Assembly: GCA_946999385.1 (NCBI GenBank)
Contig: CAMQCZ010000008.1
Span: 4,949-68,948 of the forward strand
Direction of reading: 5' to 3'
Source: an uncultured Lachnoanaerobaculum sp.
GTDB lineage: Bacteria; Bacillota; Clostridia; Lachnospirales; Lachnospiraceae
Length of the DNA: 64,000 nucleotides
Positions 10,201-17,587 of the stretch are shown piece after piece; within the stretch, counting starts at the first letter, position 1; each line of letters begins with the position of its first letter. The notes under the pieces were generated by a model. The model searched no databases. It was not told the DNA's origin and saw only the letters and a list, made by a program, of their open reading frames with translations. Both the position numbers and the translations under genes were made by a program.

Positions 10201-13200
10201 AAATTTTTATCTTTATCTTCATAAATCTTCGGATTAATTCCCTCAGTCCAAAAATACTCAGTTCCTGAAGGTAGGTTTTCAGAATGTATGAATGTATCTC
10301 CTGTACCTATATTTTCATTCACAAGATAATCTAAGCTTTTATCATTTTTAATAGGACTATATTTTTCAGCCTGAGTCTGTATTACAAGCTTAAATTTCTT
10401 TTCTGTTACATTTCCGGCTTTATCATAAGCCTTAACAGTTATTTCTTTTAATCCTTTCCCCTCATCTCTGAGAGAATCAGGAACTTTATTAGTGCCCTTT
10501 TTATCCTTTTTTAATACTATTCTTTTATTTTCAGCATCATATTTTAACCAATATGGCAAGCCTGTAACATCTATCTTTAAAATACCGCTTTCATTATCAA
10601 CCGCATTTATTGTTAAATTTATAGTATCCTCGAGTGTTGTCAAGGTTGTATCGGCAGGCAGGGTCAAATCCGGCTTAATATTATCATGTTTAACCTTTAT
10701 ATCTATAGTACTACTCAAGCCGTCTTTGCTAATATGTACCCTTACTATTGTATCTGAACCTTCAGTCCTAATAGGATCAAAGGATATTGAAGAATTTTCA
10801 GGAACTCCTTTTATTTTGGAAAGTATACTTTCTTCATCCTCTTTTTTAGTTATTATTGTTCCGGAACTTGCTTCTTCTAATATCCATGCAGGCTCGCCAT
10901 TTTTTTCAAGTTTAAATTTACCATTCAACTTGTTTTTTGCTTCTTCCAGCTCTCTTAGTGCCTTATCAATTTCATCTTGACTTACCGGATCCTTAGCTTT
11001 TATTTTCTTTGCTTCTTCCAGCTTGTTATCAAAGATTTCTTTAGTATTTGTTTGATTATCGGCATCTGCATTAAGATATTTATCTTTAGATTTTATTTTT
11101 TCCGCCTCTTCTATTGCCTTTTCCAAGGCATCTTTTGAAACAGGAGGCTTAATCTTAGTTTTATCAGGTGCAAGCTCATCTATAGCCTTGGAAAGTTCGT
11201 CTATAAGCTTCTTAACCTTGCTATCATTCGCATTATCTCCATTTTTTGGAGTTACCTTTTTAGCATTTTCCAAGGCTTTTTCTAAGGCCTGTTGCTTATC
11301 CTGTGATGTGAGATTTTTTCTATTTTTAACTTCATCACCTTGTGCAAGCTTTTCAAGCTCCTTAAGTATTTTCATTTTGCTGTCAAGATCTCTTGCCTTT
11401 GAAATCTCATTATTTATATCATCATCACTTATCAGCCCATCAATATTATCTTTAAAATCTTGTTTTTGCTTATCATTCAAATTTTCTAAGGAATCAATAT
11501 CAGCTTTAGCCTTTTTCTTATTTACTTCCGCCTTTGCAGCCTCAATAATGCTATCCATCTGATTTTTATTGTCAGCTTCAGCTATATTATCCTTAAATTT
11601 TTTCTTTTCATCACCACTAAGGCCTTCAATATCATCAATTCTTCTTTTATACTCTTCCTTTAGCTTATCAGCCTCAGCTTGCTCATTTTTAGCCTGATCC
11701 TCTGTTACCTTTTTTTGAAATTCATCTTTTTTATTTTCAGCATCCTGTAAGCTTGAAGAATGCTCTATTTCATCCTGCTTTTGTTTTTTTGAAGCCTCAT
11801 CAACTCCATCCATGTTTTCGATTTCATCTTTAAGCTTTTTCTTTGCCTCTTCAAGATTCTTATTTTTTGCTTCTTCCTTTTGTTTATCTACATCAGCTTG
11901 ATTTTTAGACTTATCCACCTCATCCTTTAGTCTTTGTTTTTCATCCTCGCTTAGATATTTATTATTATCTATTTCATTTTTAGCTTCTTGCTTTTTCTTA
12001 TCAAGCTCTTTTTTCTTATCATCATTTTGCTTTATAGCTTTATCAAGTGCCTTTTTTATTTCTTCTTTTGTATTTGGAGCTTTATTAATATCATCTTTAG
12101 CTTTATTTTTCTCTTCTGGTGTTAAATAATCAAGCTTATCTACTTGTTTTCCAGCTTCTTCCTTCGCTTTTGTAGCATCAAAAATAACAGGAGGCTTTCC
12201 TCCTCTTTGATAATAAAGCTGCTCTTTAGGAATAGTAAGAACGGTTGTTCTTTTAATAGCTTCATCAGTTCTATAATCTGTACATAATCTTATTATATCC
12301 TCTGTTTGATTAAGAATAACTATCCATTTATTTGTAAGATTCTTTACTCCATCTTTTAAAGGGTCATCAGCTTCAACAAACCATTTAAAAAAACTACTAA
12401 TATCCATCTGTGGATGAATAGTATTAATTGCTAAAAAAGTTGCCAAAGCATTAGTTTTATCGTTTTGCGTTATATCATTGATATTATCTACCTCTATAGG
12501 CTTTATACGATATTGATATTTCCCATTAGATACCAGAGTACCTTCAGGCTTTTGTGTATCAACCTTGGTTTCTTCAGGTAATTTTTCAACAAGCATATTT
12601 CCACTAATAATATCCTTGCTTCCATCTGCATAATTAATAGTAGTAGTACCGTCATCATCTACTACTATACTATTTTTTCCATCCTTTAATTTACCCTGTA
12701 AAGATTGATTTTCAGGAAGCTCATATAAAAGCTTCTTTATAGTTTCCTTTTTATCATTTCCTATATTGTTCAAATCATTTACAATAGTCTTATTTGCCGG
12801 TAATTTGAATTCATATCTTTCTGCATAGCTTTTCACATGTGGAGTAGGAACAAAGTCCATATTTACCCATTTCACATTTCCATATGCCTGAAAAATACCT
12901 GCACCAAAAGCAAGCTCCTTAGTTTTTAAAGGATCAATAACCTCGGTAGTTACTTCTATATTAAGCTCTCTTTTTCCTGAAGGCTCCCAATCTATATAAA
13001 TAGAACGACTTTCATTATATAATTTTTCTGCATATTCTAAAGTATTTCCGGTATTATCATAACCATCCTTAAATGCACGATTAAAATTATAATTGAATGA
13101 GCCTAAAAAGTTTGATGTTTTTTCACCTGTTCTATCATTATATTTTTCCCAAAGATCAGGATTTCCGGTATCATTTTTTATATCATCTTCACTCTGATAA

Positions 13201-13688
13201 CGACTTGCTACAAAACGAGAATTGGTCATCCAATCATCCCAAGTAGCAAATTCTTGATCTCCTCGTTGATTTTTAAACACAATTTTTTCAGGCTCAGTTA
13301 CCCCCTTAGGCATAGAAAACCAAAAATTTGGTCGCCCGCTAAAGTACATTTTACCTTGGTAGTTAAATTTATATGTTATCGTTATCTTTTTGTTTTCTTC
13401 ACCATAATTTTCCGGAAAATCAACCTTTATTGAAGCAATGTCTCCTATGGATAATTTTTCCTTTCCAACCGAATTAGGATTTGAACCATTATTTGCATAA
13501 AATATTGAAGCTTCTTTATCTCCGCTACTACCTCTTCTAATTACTCCGCCTGCAAAAACAGTATTAACAGCACCTGAAGAAAATAAAAAAGTCATAGCAA
13601 TAAGACCTGAAACTAAACCCACGCTTAACTTTCTTGTAGCATAATTAAGCTTTCTTTTTAAAAGATTTTTCTTTTTATCTTTTGGCAT
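4287..13688 (-). CDS. Giant YSIRK/LPXTG-like cell-wall-anchored repeat protein
   Basis: The product has 3133 residues from the ATG at 13688, chosen because AAGGAG lies eight bases upstream; an in-frame start 45 bases earlier has no such support. In order: a YSIRK-like signal (YATRKLSVGLVSGLIA) ending near VFA; a globular N-terminal region to about residue 500; Lys/Glu-rich three-helix modules (about 510-930); and four supermodules starting near residues 999, 1375, 1748 and 2115. Each supermodule opens with a cadherin/dystroglycan-like fold marked by LPxWLxxD and, in the first three, ends in Rib-like YPDxS motifs. Then come seven ~60-80-residue repeats (about 2300-2870), a helical stretch, and IPKTSDTDDS, a hydrophobic helix and KKRKK, a sorting signal with Ile for Leu. 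Sortase should attach it to peptidoglycan. Adhesion is inferred; the ligand is unknown. It is a single-gene unit next to codY. Confidence 0.88.
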   Translation of the reverse strand: MPKDKKKNLLKRKLNYATRKLSVGLVSGLIAMTFLFSSGAVNTVFAGGVIRRGSSGDKEASIFYANNGSNPNSVGKEKLSIGDIASIKVDFPENYGEENKKITITYKFNYQGKMYFSGRPNFWFSMPKGVTEPEKIVFKNQRGDQEFATWDDWMTNSRFVASRYQSEDDIKNDTGNPDLWEKYNDRTGEKTSNFLGSFNYNFNRAFKDGYDNTGNTLEYAEKLYNESRSIYIDWEPSGKRELNIEVTTEVIDPLKTKELAFGAGIFQAYGNVKWVNMDFVPTPHVKSYAERYEFKLPANKTIVNDLNNIGNDKKETIKKLLYELPENQSLQGKLKDGKNSIVVDDDGTTTINYADGSKDIISGNMLVEKLPEETKVDTQKPEGTLVSNGKYQYRIKPIEVDNINDITQNDKTNALATFLAINTIHPQMDISSFFKWFVEADDPLKDGVKNLTNKWIVILNQTEDIIRLCTDYRTDEAIKRTTVLTIPKEQLYYQRGGKPPVIFDATKAKEEAGKQVDKLDYLTPEEKNKAKDDINKAPNTKEEIKKALDKAIKQNDDKKKELDKKKQEAKNEIDNNKYLSEDEKQRLKDEVDKSKNQADVDKQKEEAKNKNLEEAKKKLKDEIENMDGVDEASKKQKQDEIEHSSSLQDAENKKDEFQKKVTEDQAKNEQAEADKLKEEYKRRIDDIEGLSGDEKKKFKDNIAEADNKNQMDSIIEAAKAEVNKKKAKADIDSLENLNDKQKQDFKDNIDGLISDDDINNEISKARDLDSKMKILKELEKLAQGDEVKNRKNLTSQDKQQALEKALENAKKVTPKNGDNANDSKVKKLIDELSKAIDELAPDKTKIKPPVSKDALEKAIEEAEKIKSKDKYLNADADNQTNTKEIFDNKLEEAKKIKAKDPVSQDEIDKALRELEEAKNKLNGKFKLEKNGEPAWILEEASSGTIITKKEDEESILSKIKGVPENSSISFDPIRTEGSDTIVRVHISKDGLSSTIDIKVKHDNIKPDLTLPADTTLTTLEDTINLTINAVDNESGILKIDVTGLPYWLKYDAENKRIVLKKDKKGTNKVPDSLRDEGKGLKEITVKAYDKAGNVTEKKFKLVIQTQAEKYSPIKNDKSLDYLVNENIGTGDTFIHSENLPSGTEYFWTEGINPKIYEDKDKNFAFEQSGNKQKLYLNIRYPDKSIDKIEYEFNIFENALDKPKLEEKKNGDVYIKPADDATSLTIEYKSEKDNTDKIITLTKDAGGQWQLDATDLKKGNSGEIIIPDGMTKDGTTVSVTNKKEQSKDSEKAILKLNDGSKKARDIDEITYINGSDAPGSKISNEDKAKLEKTVQDKLKAGETAKLENGAEISDDSKINVVVTYDDGSKSKIKLKVKQDNEAPVIPEINIPILTKAEGFTDVDVDITDAVSGIKKVELDNLPTWLEFDEANKKIKLKPEYNSKLPNDATNTIITIKAVDNAGNESTKQIDIKVQTQAEKYSPKAKDDSDINNKLVNDLTGNGITYIEKTQGTPDLPTIGTTYKWKDADNTTKDSLPLDVASDNINKTLVITYPDNSTDELEITFHVKEKAPSEPDIVALKNGDVKITPQQETDKLKLTYTPENQNDEKTIEIIKIGDTWKAPENSGIKIENGNIIISDELTKDNSKVSVTATKGNSDDTPKVEVTTSATKPSNPAKEIYIKGSTDVGGTLSSEDRDRIIESLEENNKNGATPSIDENTKLELDNEGNKVVDIMLKYDDGSQDIIKAKLISDSLAPVITKPEDKIVTKKEGFTEIDINVNDDGSGLKDDDSAIKIEGLPNWLEYDKVNKKIKLKSGINEIPQDATAVRITIKATDKLGNEAQESFNINVQTQADKYAPESKNILNEKQRGENTGKAEDNVKLPDNNNFPIGTKFNWEDNHLSTDTPLSLDELGDNIIKRLIITYPDNSTDEVDIKFKVIEKTPSKLILEEKKNGDVHITAGDADKIILDFTNNNGEKQTILIEKDITNNKWKATEGIEVSDNGDVIVKADLLKNTAQVEASSTKGNSLPSEKVKHIITTTKPKDSLKGIYLKDNISKTNTINEESKKKILDSLTEENKNGGIATIEDTTVKDENGNKIVDVVITYDDDSKNIIKVKVIEDTSAPNITKPTDIKVAKGEKLENISVVAIDDGIGLKDNDPIEVEALPEWLEFDKKNNIIKVKPEHHNRVPDDAKTEQIVIKATDKLGNEAEHIFNLTVVRAKDIIPNSPVIIEGSDEIGSDISDSDKQKIKDKLINVDNATISIKDAAKIEQGKDGEPVVKVTVEYEDGYKKEIEVPVEQEAIKKYGIKEPDEKLVVNDINNLNSDEKEKVRENVVRANKDNIKEDFVVDIAEDGSATVKLAKDPSKSVGTIPGTRLVTSSYAAKITPLIPKKTEVIIANRLTENERKLVKHKVIEANVDIFPENTNVDVMGDGTTIITYPDNSVDTIKGSDLVVGLKSKKSMADKITPSIPEKTEVSNVTKLTDEEKNEIKNKIEEKNTFPDNTQVEITGDGTANINYPDNSTDTIKSEELIIQKPDDNDNDNDQISDAKKNPPKKPDEKINVVNNNHLSEQEKEIIKEKIKELNPNLDENKINVEDDGTTTIEHDDGSASTIPGKDLIDSANKSTPSDATAPSIPVEKEKVKDSSKLSDEEKQKIKDKIQQENPDNQNVEVGNDGTTKITDADGKVTIIPGNELVEDDDKVNIPPTKAQITDIALPNQKIKVADSDKLSDEEKEEVKKAIKDSNPNKLDNAKLKVENNGTTSIEFEDGSIKTIDKDSLVEEKSKDLDPAIQATPPTDAEQKDIKAPDSIEIGNIGKLTEEEKKKVKDNVEKANPDKLDGADIKVIGDGSVIITFPDDSVTTIPSEKTVRVSKNSGSPAINYVPEYPLDLHKNEVKKVLDKEVEEQKEKLENSDKLDQFEKEEAKKKLIKRYEDTIKEIDEATDDESLVNAVLKGRKLIEDTERDSITIPSSNSSGFGNSVIAKRINSSKPENDNKSNFEQIRQRAIDELLKKASERKEAIENNPSIDKSNKDIMRISLSSRKLRYKSELEEAKDELEIKNILEKALKSFDDIVEVNSNITEQKSENKKLKDIKNIHKIPKTSDTDDSAKLATGLLFSLGAAFALAKKRKKEENI

Positions 13689-13756
13689 ATATTCACTCCT
13701 TTTTAGATTTACACCCCCCTTATTTTTACACAATATAGTTATAATTAAATATAGTA

Positions 13757-13785
13757 AAATTAAGTCGAAAGTATTCTTCTGTCAA
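13757..13785 (-). promoter_or_regulatory. Candidate promoter of the giant surface-protein gene
   Basis: On the minus strand a perfect TTGACA (13780-13785) is followed after 17 bases by TAATTT (13757-13762), which is a weak -10 box. The gap from here to the ATG is about 68 bases and includes a six-G run. Another TATAAC-like -10 sequence lies closer to the gene, so the exact start site is uncertain. Confidence 0.4.
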
Positions 13786-13899
13786 ATTTTTAAGTATTAT
13801 TTTTTATTTTTAGTATAATTTTAATTAGCATATGATATCAGAAAAAATATAAAAAGTCTATACGTTTATTTTCCAAATTTTATATTTATATAAATATAA

Positions 13900-13970
13900 A
13901 AAATCCTATAATATATTATTCTTCTTTCAAAAGCTTTGTTGAATAAAAAGAAAATATGTTATAGGATTTT
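13900..13970 (-). terminator. Terminator of codY
   Basis: Arms 13900-13911 and 13959-13970 are perfectly complementary over 12 bp (AAAATCCTATAA and its complement) and enclose 47 bases, eight bases after the codY stop. A and T runs at the ends allow termination on either strand. The large loop makes this a moderate call. Confidence 0.6.
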
Positions 13971-13977
13971 AATAATT

Positions 13978-14742
13978 TTATTCTTGATTTTTCTTTAATT
14001 CATCAAATATCACAGGATTTAATACCTTTATATAGGTTCCTTTCATTCCTGACGATTTTGATAAAATAAGACCTGCACTTTCAAATTTTCTTAAAGCATT
14101 AACTATTACAGAACGTGTTATCCCGACCTTGTCAGCTATCTTACTGGCAACCAAAACCCCTTCATCTCCATCTAATTGTGCAAAAATATGTCTAACAGCC
14201 TCAAGCTCAGAATAACTAAGTGTAGATAAAGCGGATTTTACTAAATTAAGCTTTCTAATTTCTTCTGCATCCTCCTCATTTATACTTCTTAACATATCAA
14301 GTCCAACTACAACTGCGGCATATTCAGATAAAATGATTTCCTCTATACCATAATCAAACCAAGGCTTATATATAAATAAAGTTGCTAATCTTTCACCGGA
14401 AATAATAATAGGAGATATGATAGCTTTAAATTCCCTACTTTTTTCAAAACCTAAGGTTTCTAAATTCACATTTTCTTTTGTAGATAAAATAGATAATAAT
14501 CTTTCATTTAACATATCATCTATATGAGTATCAGCTTTATTTTCTATAAGTTCCTTTAAAACATCTACATGAGCATATTTTGAACAAGCTAAAACTTTGC
14601 CCTTTTTACTTATTATAAGTATATTTGACTTTAAAATTTCACTAAGAACAAGGCAAATATCATTAAATACTACTTTATGTGTAGTATTATTATGTAATAA
14701 ATTATTTATTTTTCTAGTTTTATCCAAAAGTGTAATACTCAT
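13978..14742 (-). CDS. codY: CodY, GTP- and branched-chain-amino-acid-sensing global regulator
   Basis: This 254-residue protein has the CodY layout: an N-terminal GAF-like effector domain and a C-terminal winged helix. The helix-turn-helix ASKIADKVGITRSVIVNALR (about residues 199-218) and the GMKGTYIKVLNP ending are essentially the family signature. CodY represses amino-acid uptake, biosynthesis and often virulence or surface genes when isoleucine/valine and GTP are plentiful. An unusually strong AAAGGAGGGG ribosome site precedes the ATG. It is transcribed alone; here it sits next to the giant surface-protein gene, which it could control, but I found no convincing CodY box there. Confidence 0.96.
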   Translation of the reverse strand: MSITLLDKTRKINNLLHNNTTHKVVFNDICLVLSEILKSNILIISKKGKVLACSKYAHVDVLKELIENKADTHIDDMLNERLLSILSTKENVNLETLGFEKSREFKAIISPIIISGERLATLFIYKPWFDYGIEEIILSEYAAVVVGLDMLRSINEEDAEEIRKLNLVKSALSTLSYSELEAVRHIFAQLDGDEGVLVASKIADKVGITRSVIVNALRKFESAGLILSKSSGMKGTYIKVLNPVIFDELKKNQE

Positions 14743-14790
14743 AACTGCCCCTCCTTTTATAATTTCAGATTTTTTTATATATTACATATT

Positions 14791-14817
14791 ATTATAACTA
14801 AATTCATAAAAGATCAA
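14791..14817 (-). promoter_or_regulatory. Weak candidate promoter of codY in a 285-base gap
   Basis: On the minus strand TTGATC (14812-14817) precedes TATAAT (14791-14796) with a short 15-base spacer, about 49 bases upstream of the codY start. The rest of the gap (14818-15027) is AT-rich. It holds a small inverted repeat CTACA-GT-TGTAG near 14931-14942 and a weak hairpin near the ohrR stop. I see no gene in it. Confidence 0.3.
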
Positions 14818-15027
14818 ATATTTATAAGTATATAACAAATAATTTTGTACTTTGTCATAATAATATCATTAATTTTTGTACTAAACAAGTTTATTTTATA
14901 ATTAATCAAAAATAAAAGCTTAAATATCTACAGTTGTAGGAATAATATAGGAATACTCAAATTTTTCCACATTTTCTTACATCATATAGCTACCTAAGCT
15001 CTATATTTTACAATTATTTATAAAAAA

Positions 15028-15480
15028 CTATACTATTTCATATTCCTCCATAGAAGATAAAAGCTTATAAGAAAGCCTATATAAATCATCAAATTCATCT
15101 TGACAAATATTTAAACACTTTTTCATTCTTGGAGGTATACTACTTGCTTTTTCTCTTAAAAACATACCATTTTCAGTTATACTTATTATTAAAACTCTTT
15201 CATCTTCTTTAGATCTTTCTCTACTGATATAACCCTTTTTTTCCAATTTTTTCAATACAGGGGTCAAAGTTCCTGAATCAAGAAATAATTTCTCCCCAAG
15301 ATCTTTTACACTTAAATTTTTATATTCCCACATTACCATCATAGTTATATATTGTGTATATGTCAGATCCAATTCATCTAAAAGAGGCTTATATCTTCTT
15401 ACAATTTCTTTGGCACAAACATACAGAGGAAAACAAAGCTGACTTGTCAATCTCAAATCATCATATCTACTATCTTTCAC
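15028..15480 (-). CDS. ohrR: OhrR-like MarR-family redox repressor
   Basis: The protein has 150 residues from a GTG at 15480, chosen because AAGGAG lies eight bases upstream; the in-frame ATG at 15507 would overlap trxA and has no ribosome site. The N-terminus (SQLCFPLYVCAKEI) aligns with the OhrR sensor region, with the reactive cysteine at Cys16. The winged helix carries SVKDLGEKLFLDSGTLTPVL and the wing SKEDERVLIIS. Cys122 and Cys126 near the C-terminus are candidates for a resolving cysteine, as in two-Cys OhrR proteins; this is inference. OhrR proteins release DNA when organic peroxides oxidise the sensor Cys. It follows trxA by 19 bases and probably represses the shared promoter. Confidence 0.85.
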   Translation of the reverse strand: MKDSRYDDLRLTSQLCFPLYVCAKEIVRRYKPLLDELDLTYTQYITMMVMWEYKNLSVKDLGEKLFLDSGTLTPVLKKLEKKGYISRERSKEDERVLIISITENGMFLREKASSIPPRMKKCLNICQDEFDDLYRLSYKLLSSMEEYEIV

Positions 15481-15499
15481 ATCTAAAGCTCCTTTTTTA

Positions 15500-15808
15500 T
15501 TAATCATTTAATAAGCTATAGATTTCCTCTTCACTTATAAGACCTACAGATCTGTTTATAACCTGTCCATTCTTAAATACAAGCAAGGTAGGTATAGTTA
15601 AAATATGATATTTCATAGCCAAGCTTTGATTTTCATCTGTATTTATTTTTACAACCTTAAAGCCTTCAGCTTTTTGAGATATTTCCTCTACTACAGGTAA
15701 TAATGCTTTACAAGGTCCACACCATGGAGCCCAAAAATCTACCAGCACCGGTATATCGCTTTTTAAAACCTCTTCTTCAAAATTTTCAACTGTTATTTGT
15801 ATTGCCAT
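15500..15808 (-). CDS. trxA: Thioredoxin
   Basis: This is a small thioredoxin of 102 residues with the active site WCGPC (Cys30, Cys33) and the cis-proline segment ILTIPTLLVF. I took the ATG at 15808 (MAIQITVEN), with AGGAG seven bases before it, rather than an upstream in-frame start at 15826. Thioredoxin reduces protein disulfides and peroxiredoxins, normally recharged by thioredoxin reductase, which is not in the window. It is the first gene of a two-gene operon with the OhrR-like repressor, behind a consensus promoter that contains the putative operator. Confidence 0.95.
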   Translation of the reverse strand: MAIQITVENFEEEVLKSDIPVLVDFWAPWCGPCKALLPVVEEISQKAEGFKVVKINTDENQSLAMKYHILTIPTLLVFKNGQVINRSVGLISEEEIYSLLND

Positions 15809-15840
15809 AATATAACTCCTAATCATTTTTATTATACTAG

Positions 15841-15869
15841 ATTTTATGCAATTAAATTGCTTTTGTCAA
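15841..15869 (-). promoter_or_regulatory. Sigma-A promoter of trxA-ohrR
   Basis: On the minus strand a perfect TTGACA (15864-15869) and a TAAAAT -10 box (15841-15846) are separated by 17 bases. The trxA start is about 33 bases downstream. The spacer contains the inverted repeat described at 15848-15860, so a bound repressor would block RNA polymerase directly. Confidence 0.8.
15848..15860. promoter_or_regulatory. Putative OhrR operator
   Basis: The plus-strand sequence GCAATTAAATTGC is an inverted repeat (GCAATT around one base). It shares the core CAATTAAATTG with the well-known Bacillus subtilis ohrA operator. It lies entirely between the -10 and -35 boxes of the promoter that drives trxA and the OhrR-like gene, the expected place for an autorepressor. 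Binding itself is inferred. Confidence 0.7.
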
Positions 15870-15900
15870 GAAGTATATATAGCTTTATCAAAAAATATCT

Positions 15901-16689
15901 CTATCCCAAAATGGCTCTATCACTTAGCTCTTGGTTTGTATTAGAATATAATTTCATAATATCTTCAATAGTAATATTCACTCTTTCTTCTCCCTCAAGA
16001 ATTTTTATTATTTTTCCTTGATTCATAACAAGCGTCTTATTTCCATATTCAAGAGCATTTTTTATATTATGTGTAATCATTAAAGTTGTGATTTTGTTTT
16101 TTTCTACTATTGTTCTTGTTATTTCCAGTATATCTTTAGCAGTCTTAGGATCCAATGCGGCTGTATGTTCATCCAACAATAAAAGTTCAGGAGCTTCCAA
16201 GGTAGCCATCAAAAGTGTAAGTGCCTGTCTTTGCCCTCCACTTAATAAGCCTACAGGACTTTTTAATCTATTTTCAAGACCCAATCCCAATTTACTACAA
16301 GCTTCCTTAAAAAAAATATGTTCATGTTTTCTTACAGCTAAACCAAATCTCATTTTCTTGCCTCTTGAAAATGCTAAGCCTAAATTTTCTTCAATAGTCA
16401 TATTTGGTGCAGTACCCTTTAAAGGATCTTGATATAATCTTCCTATATATCTGGCTCTTTTATGTAATTTTTCATAGGTTATATCTTTATTATTATTAAA
16501 AATCCTACCACTAAAAACCTCTATATCTCCTGCAATAGCATTTAAAAGTGTAGATTTTCCGGCACCGTTGCTACCTATTATAGTTACAAAATCACCATCA
16601 TTAAGACTTAGATTAATCCCATCAAGAGCCAGCTTTTCATTAACGGTATGTTCATTAAATATAACCTTTAAATCTTTAATTTCCAGCAT
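15901..16689 (-). CDS. trpZ: Tryptophan-type ABC transporter, ATP-binding protein
   Basis: This 262-residue ABC ATPase has Walker A GSNGAGKST (39-47), the LSGGQ signature (149-153) and Walker B LLLLDE (169-174), with a normal D-loop and switch His in ITHN. It resembles the COG1101-type ATPases that pair with ABC_sub_bind lipoproteins. Its start overlaps the end of the permease gene by 14 bases, so translation is probably coupled. The substrate call rests on the upstream T-box with a UGG specifier, not on the ATPase itself. It powers import at the inner face of the membrane. Confidence 0.85.
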   Translation of the reverse strand: MLEIKDLKVIFNEHTVNEKLALDGINLSLNDGDFVTIIGSNGAGKSTLLNAIAGDIEVFSGRIFNNNKDITYEKLHKRARYIGRLYQDPLKGTAPNMTIEENLGLAFSRGKKMRFGLAVRKHEHIFFKEACSKLGLGLENRLKSPVGLLSGGQRQALTLLMATLEAPELLLLDEHTAALDPKTAKDILEITRTIVEKNKITTLMITHNIKNALEYGNKTLVMNQGKIIKILEGEERVNITIEDIMKLYSNTNQELSDRAILG

Positions 16690-17575
16690 TTTTCTTTCTC
16701 CATTTCTTATATGCAGGTTTTATAATAGGTATACTTATTGCAATTACTACTATAATTGCCGAAAATAATTTCAGATTGACAGGAGGTAAACCTATATAAA
16801 AAGCAAATGTCAACATAAATCTGTATATTATAGCACCTACAACTACTGCAATCAAATGCCTTAGCATTCCCTGCTTACCAATGACAGCTTCTCCTATAAT
16901 TATACTTGCAAGTCCTAACACAAGCATACCGACACCCATACTATGTGTAGCTGTAGAACCATATTGAGCATATATTGCTCCTGATAAGGCAACCATAAAA
17001 TTACATAATACAAAGCCTAAAATTTTCATAAAATCAGTATTAATGCTTGAGCTTCTAACCATAAATTCATTATCACCTGTGGCTCTAAGTGAAAGACCTA
17101 TTTGAGTTTTAAAAAATATATATAATAAAATAACTAAGATTAAAATTATAATACTTAATAATACAAGCTTGCCTATATCAACATCAGCTATAAATATTTT
17201 ATTTTCTATAAATGTAAATATAGTTTTTTTTCCATAAAAGAATACACTAGGTTTATCACCCATTATCATTAAATTTATGGAATATAGTCCCGTCATTGTT
17301 AATATACCTGCTAAAATCTCATGTATTTTTAGTTTTGTATGCAATATTCCTGTAACAAGACCTGCAACTATACCACCTAAGCAAGCTGTTATTATACCCA
17401 TAAATGGTCTGTTCACCTGTGCCCAAACTGCTGAATATGCAAGTCCTGTTACAAAGCTTCCATCTACAGTAAGATCCGGCAAATCCAAAATTCTAAATGC
17501 TATAAATAAGCCTAAAGACAATATAGCAAAAATAAGTCCTAATTCTATACTGCCTGTTATTGTTGATAATGCCAT
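16676..17575 (-). CDS. trpY: Tryptophan-type ABC transporter, permease
   Basis: This 299-residue membrane protein has about eight hydrophobic helices and the branched-chain/ribose-type permease look (LPDLTVDGSFVTG near the N-terminus, then LSLRATGDNEFMVRSSSI as the cytoplasmic coupling loop). It belongs to the permease family that accompanies ABC_sub_bind proteins. A GAAAGGAAG ribosome site precedes the ATG, 12 bases after the lipoprotein gene. With the neighbouring binding protein and ATPase it makes a complete importer. The T-box leader upstream points to tryptophan as substrate. Confidence 0.85.
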   Translation of the reverse strand: MALSTITGSIELGLIFAILSLGLFIAFRILDLPDLTVDGSFVTGLAYSAVWAQVNRPFMGIITACLGGIVAGLVTGILHTKLKIHEILAGILTMTGLYSINLMIMGDKPSVFFYGKKTIFTFIENKIFIADVDIGKLVLLSIIILILVILLYIFFKTQIGLSLRATGDNEFMVRSSSINTDFMKILGFVLCNFMVALSGAIYAQYGSTATHSMGVGMLVLGLASIIIGEAVIGKQGMLRHLIAVVVGAIIYRFMLTFAFYIGLPPVNLKLFSAIIVVIAISIPIIKPAYKKWRKKNAGN

Positions 17576-17587
17576 TTTACTTCCTTT

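Noticed and set aside
4357..11562. Many plus-strand open frames (60 to 231 codons) antisense to the giant surface-protein gene
   Set aside because: They are Ser/Leu/Phe-rich mirror images of the Lys/Glu/Asp-rich repeats on the other strand, have no ribosome sites, and recur wherever the repeats do. They are shadows of codon bias.
13860..13890. Possible CodY box upstream of the giant surface-protein gene
   Set aside because: The best 15-base match (TATTTTCCAAATTTT) has five mismatches to the consensus. In DNA this AT-rich such matches are expected by chance.
14931..14942. CTACA-GT-TGTAG inverted repeat as a regulator site for codY
   Set aside because: The arms are five bases only and it lies over 180 bases from the codY start, beyond the candidate promoter, so the evidence is too thin.
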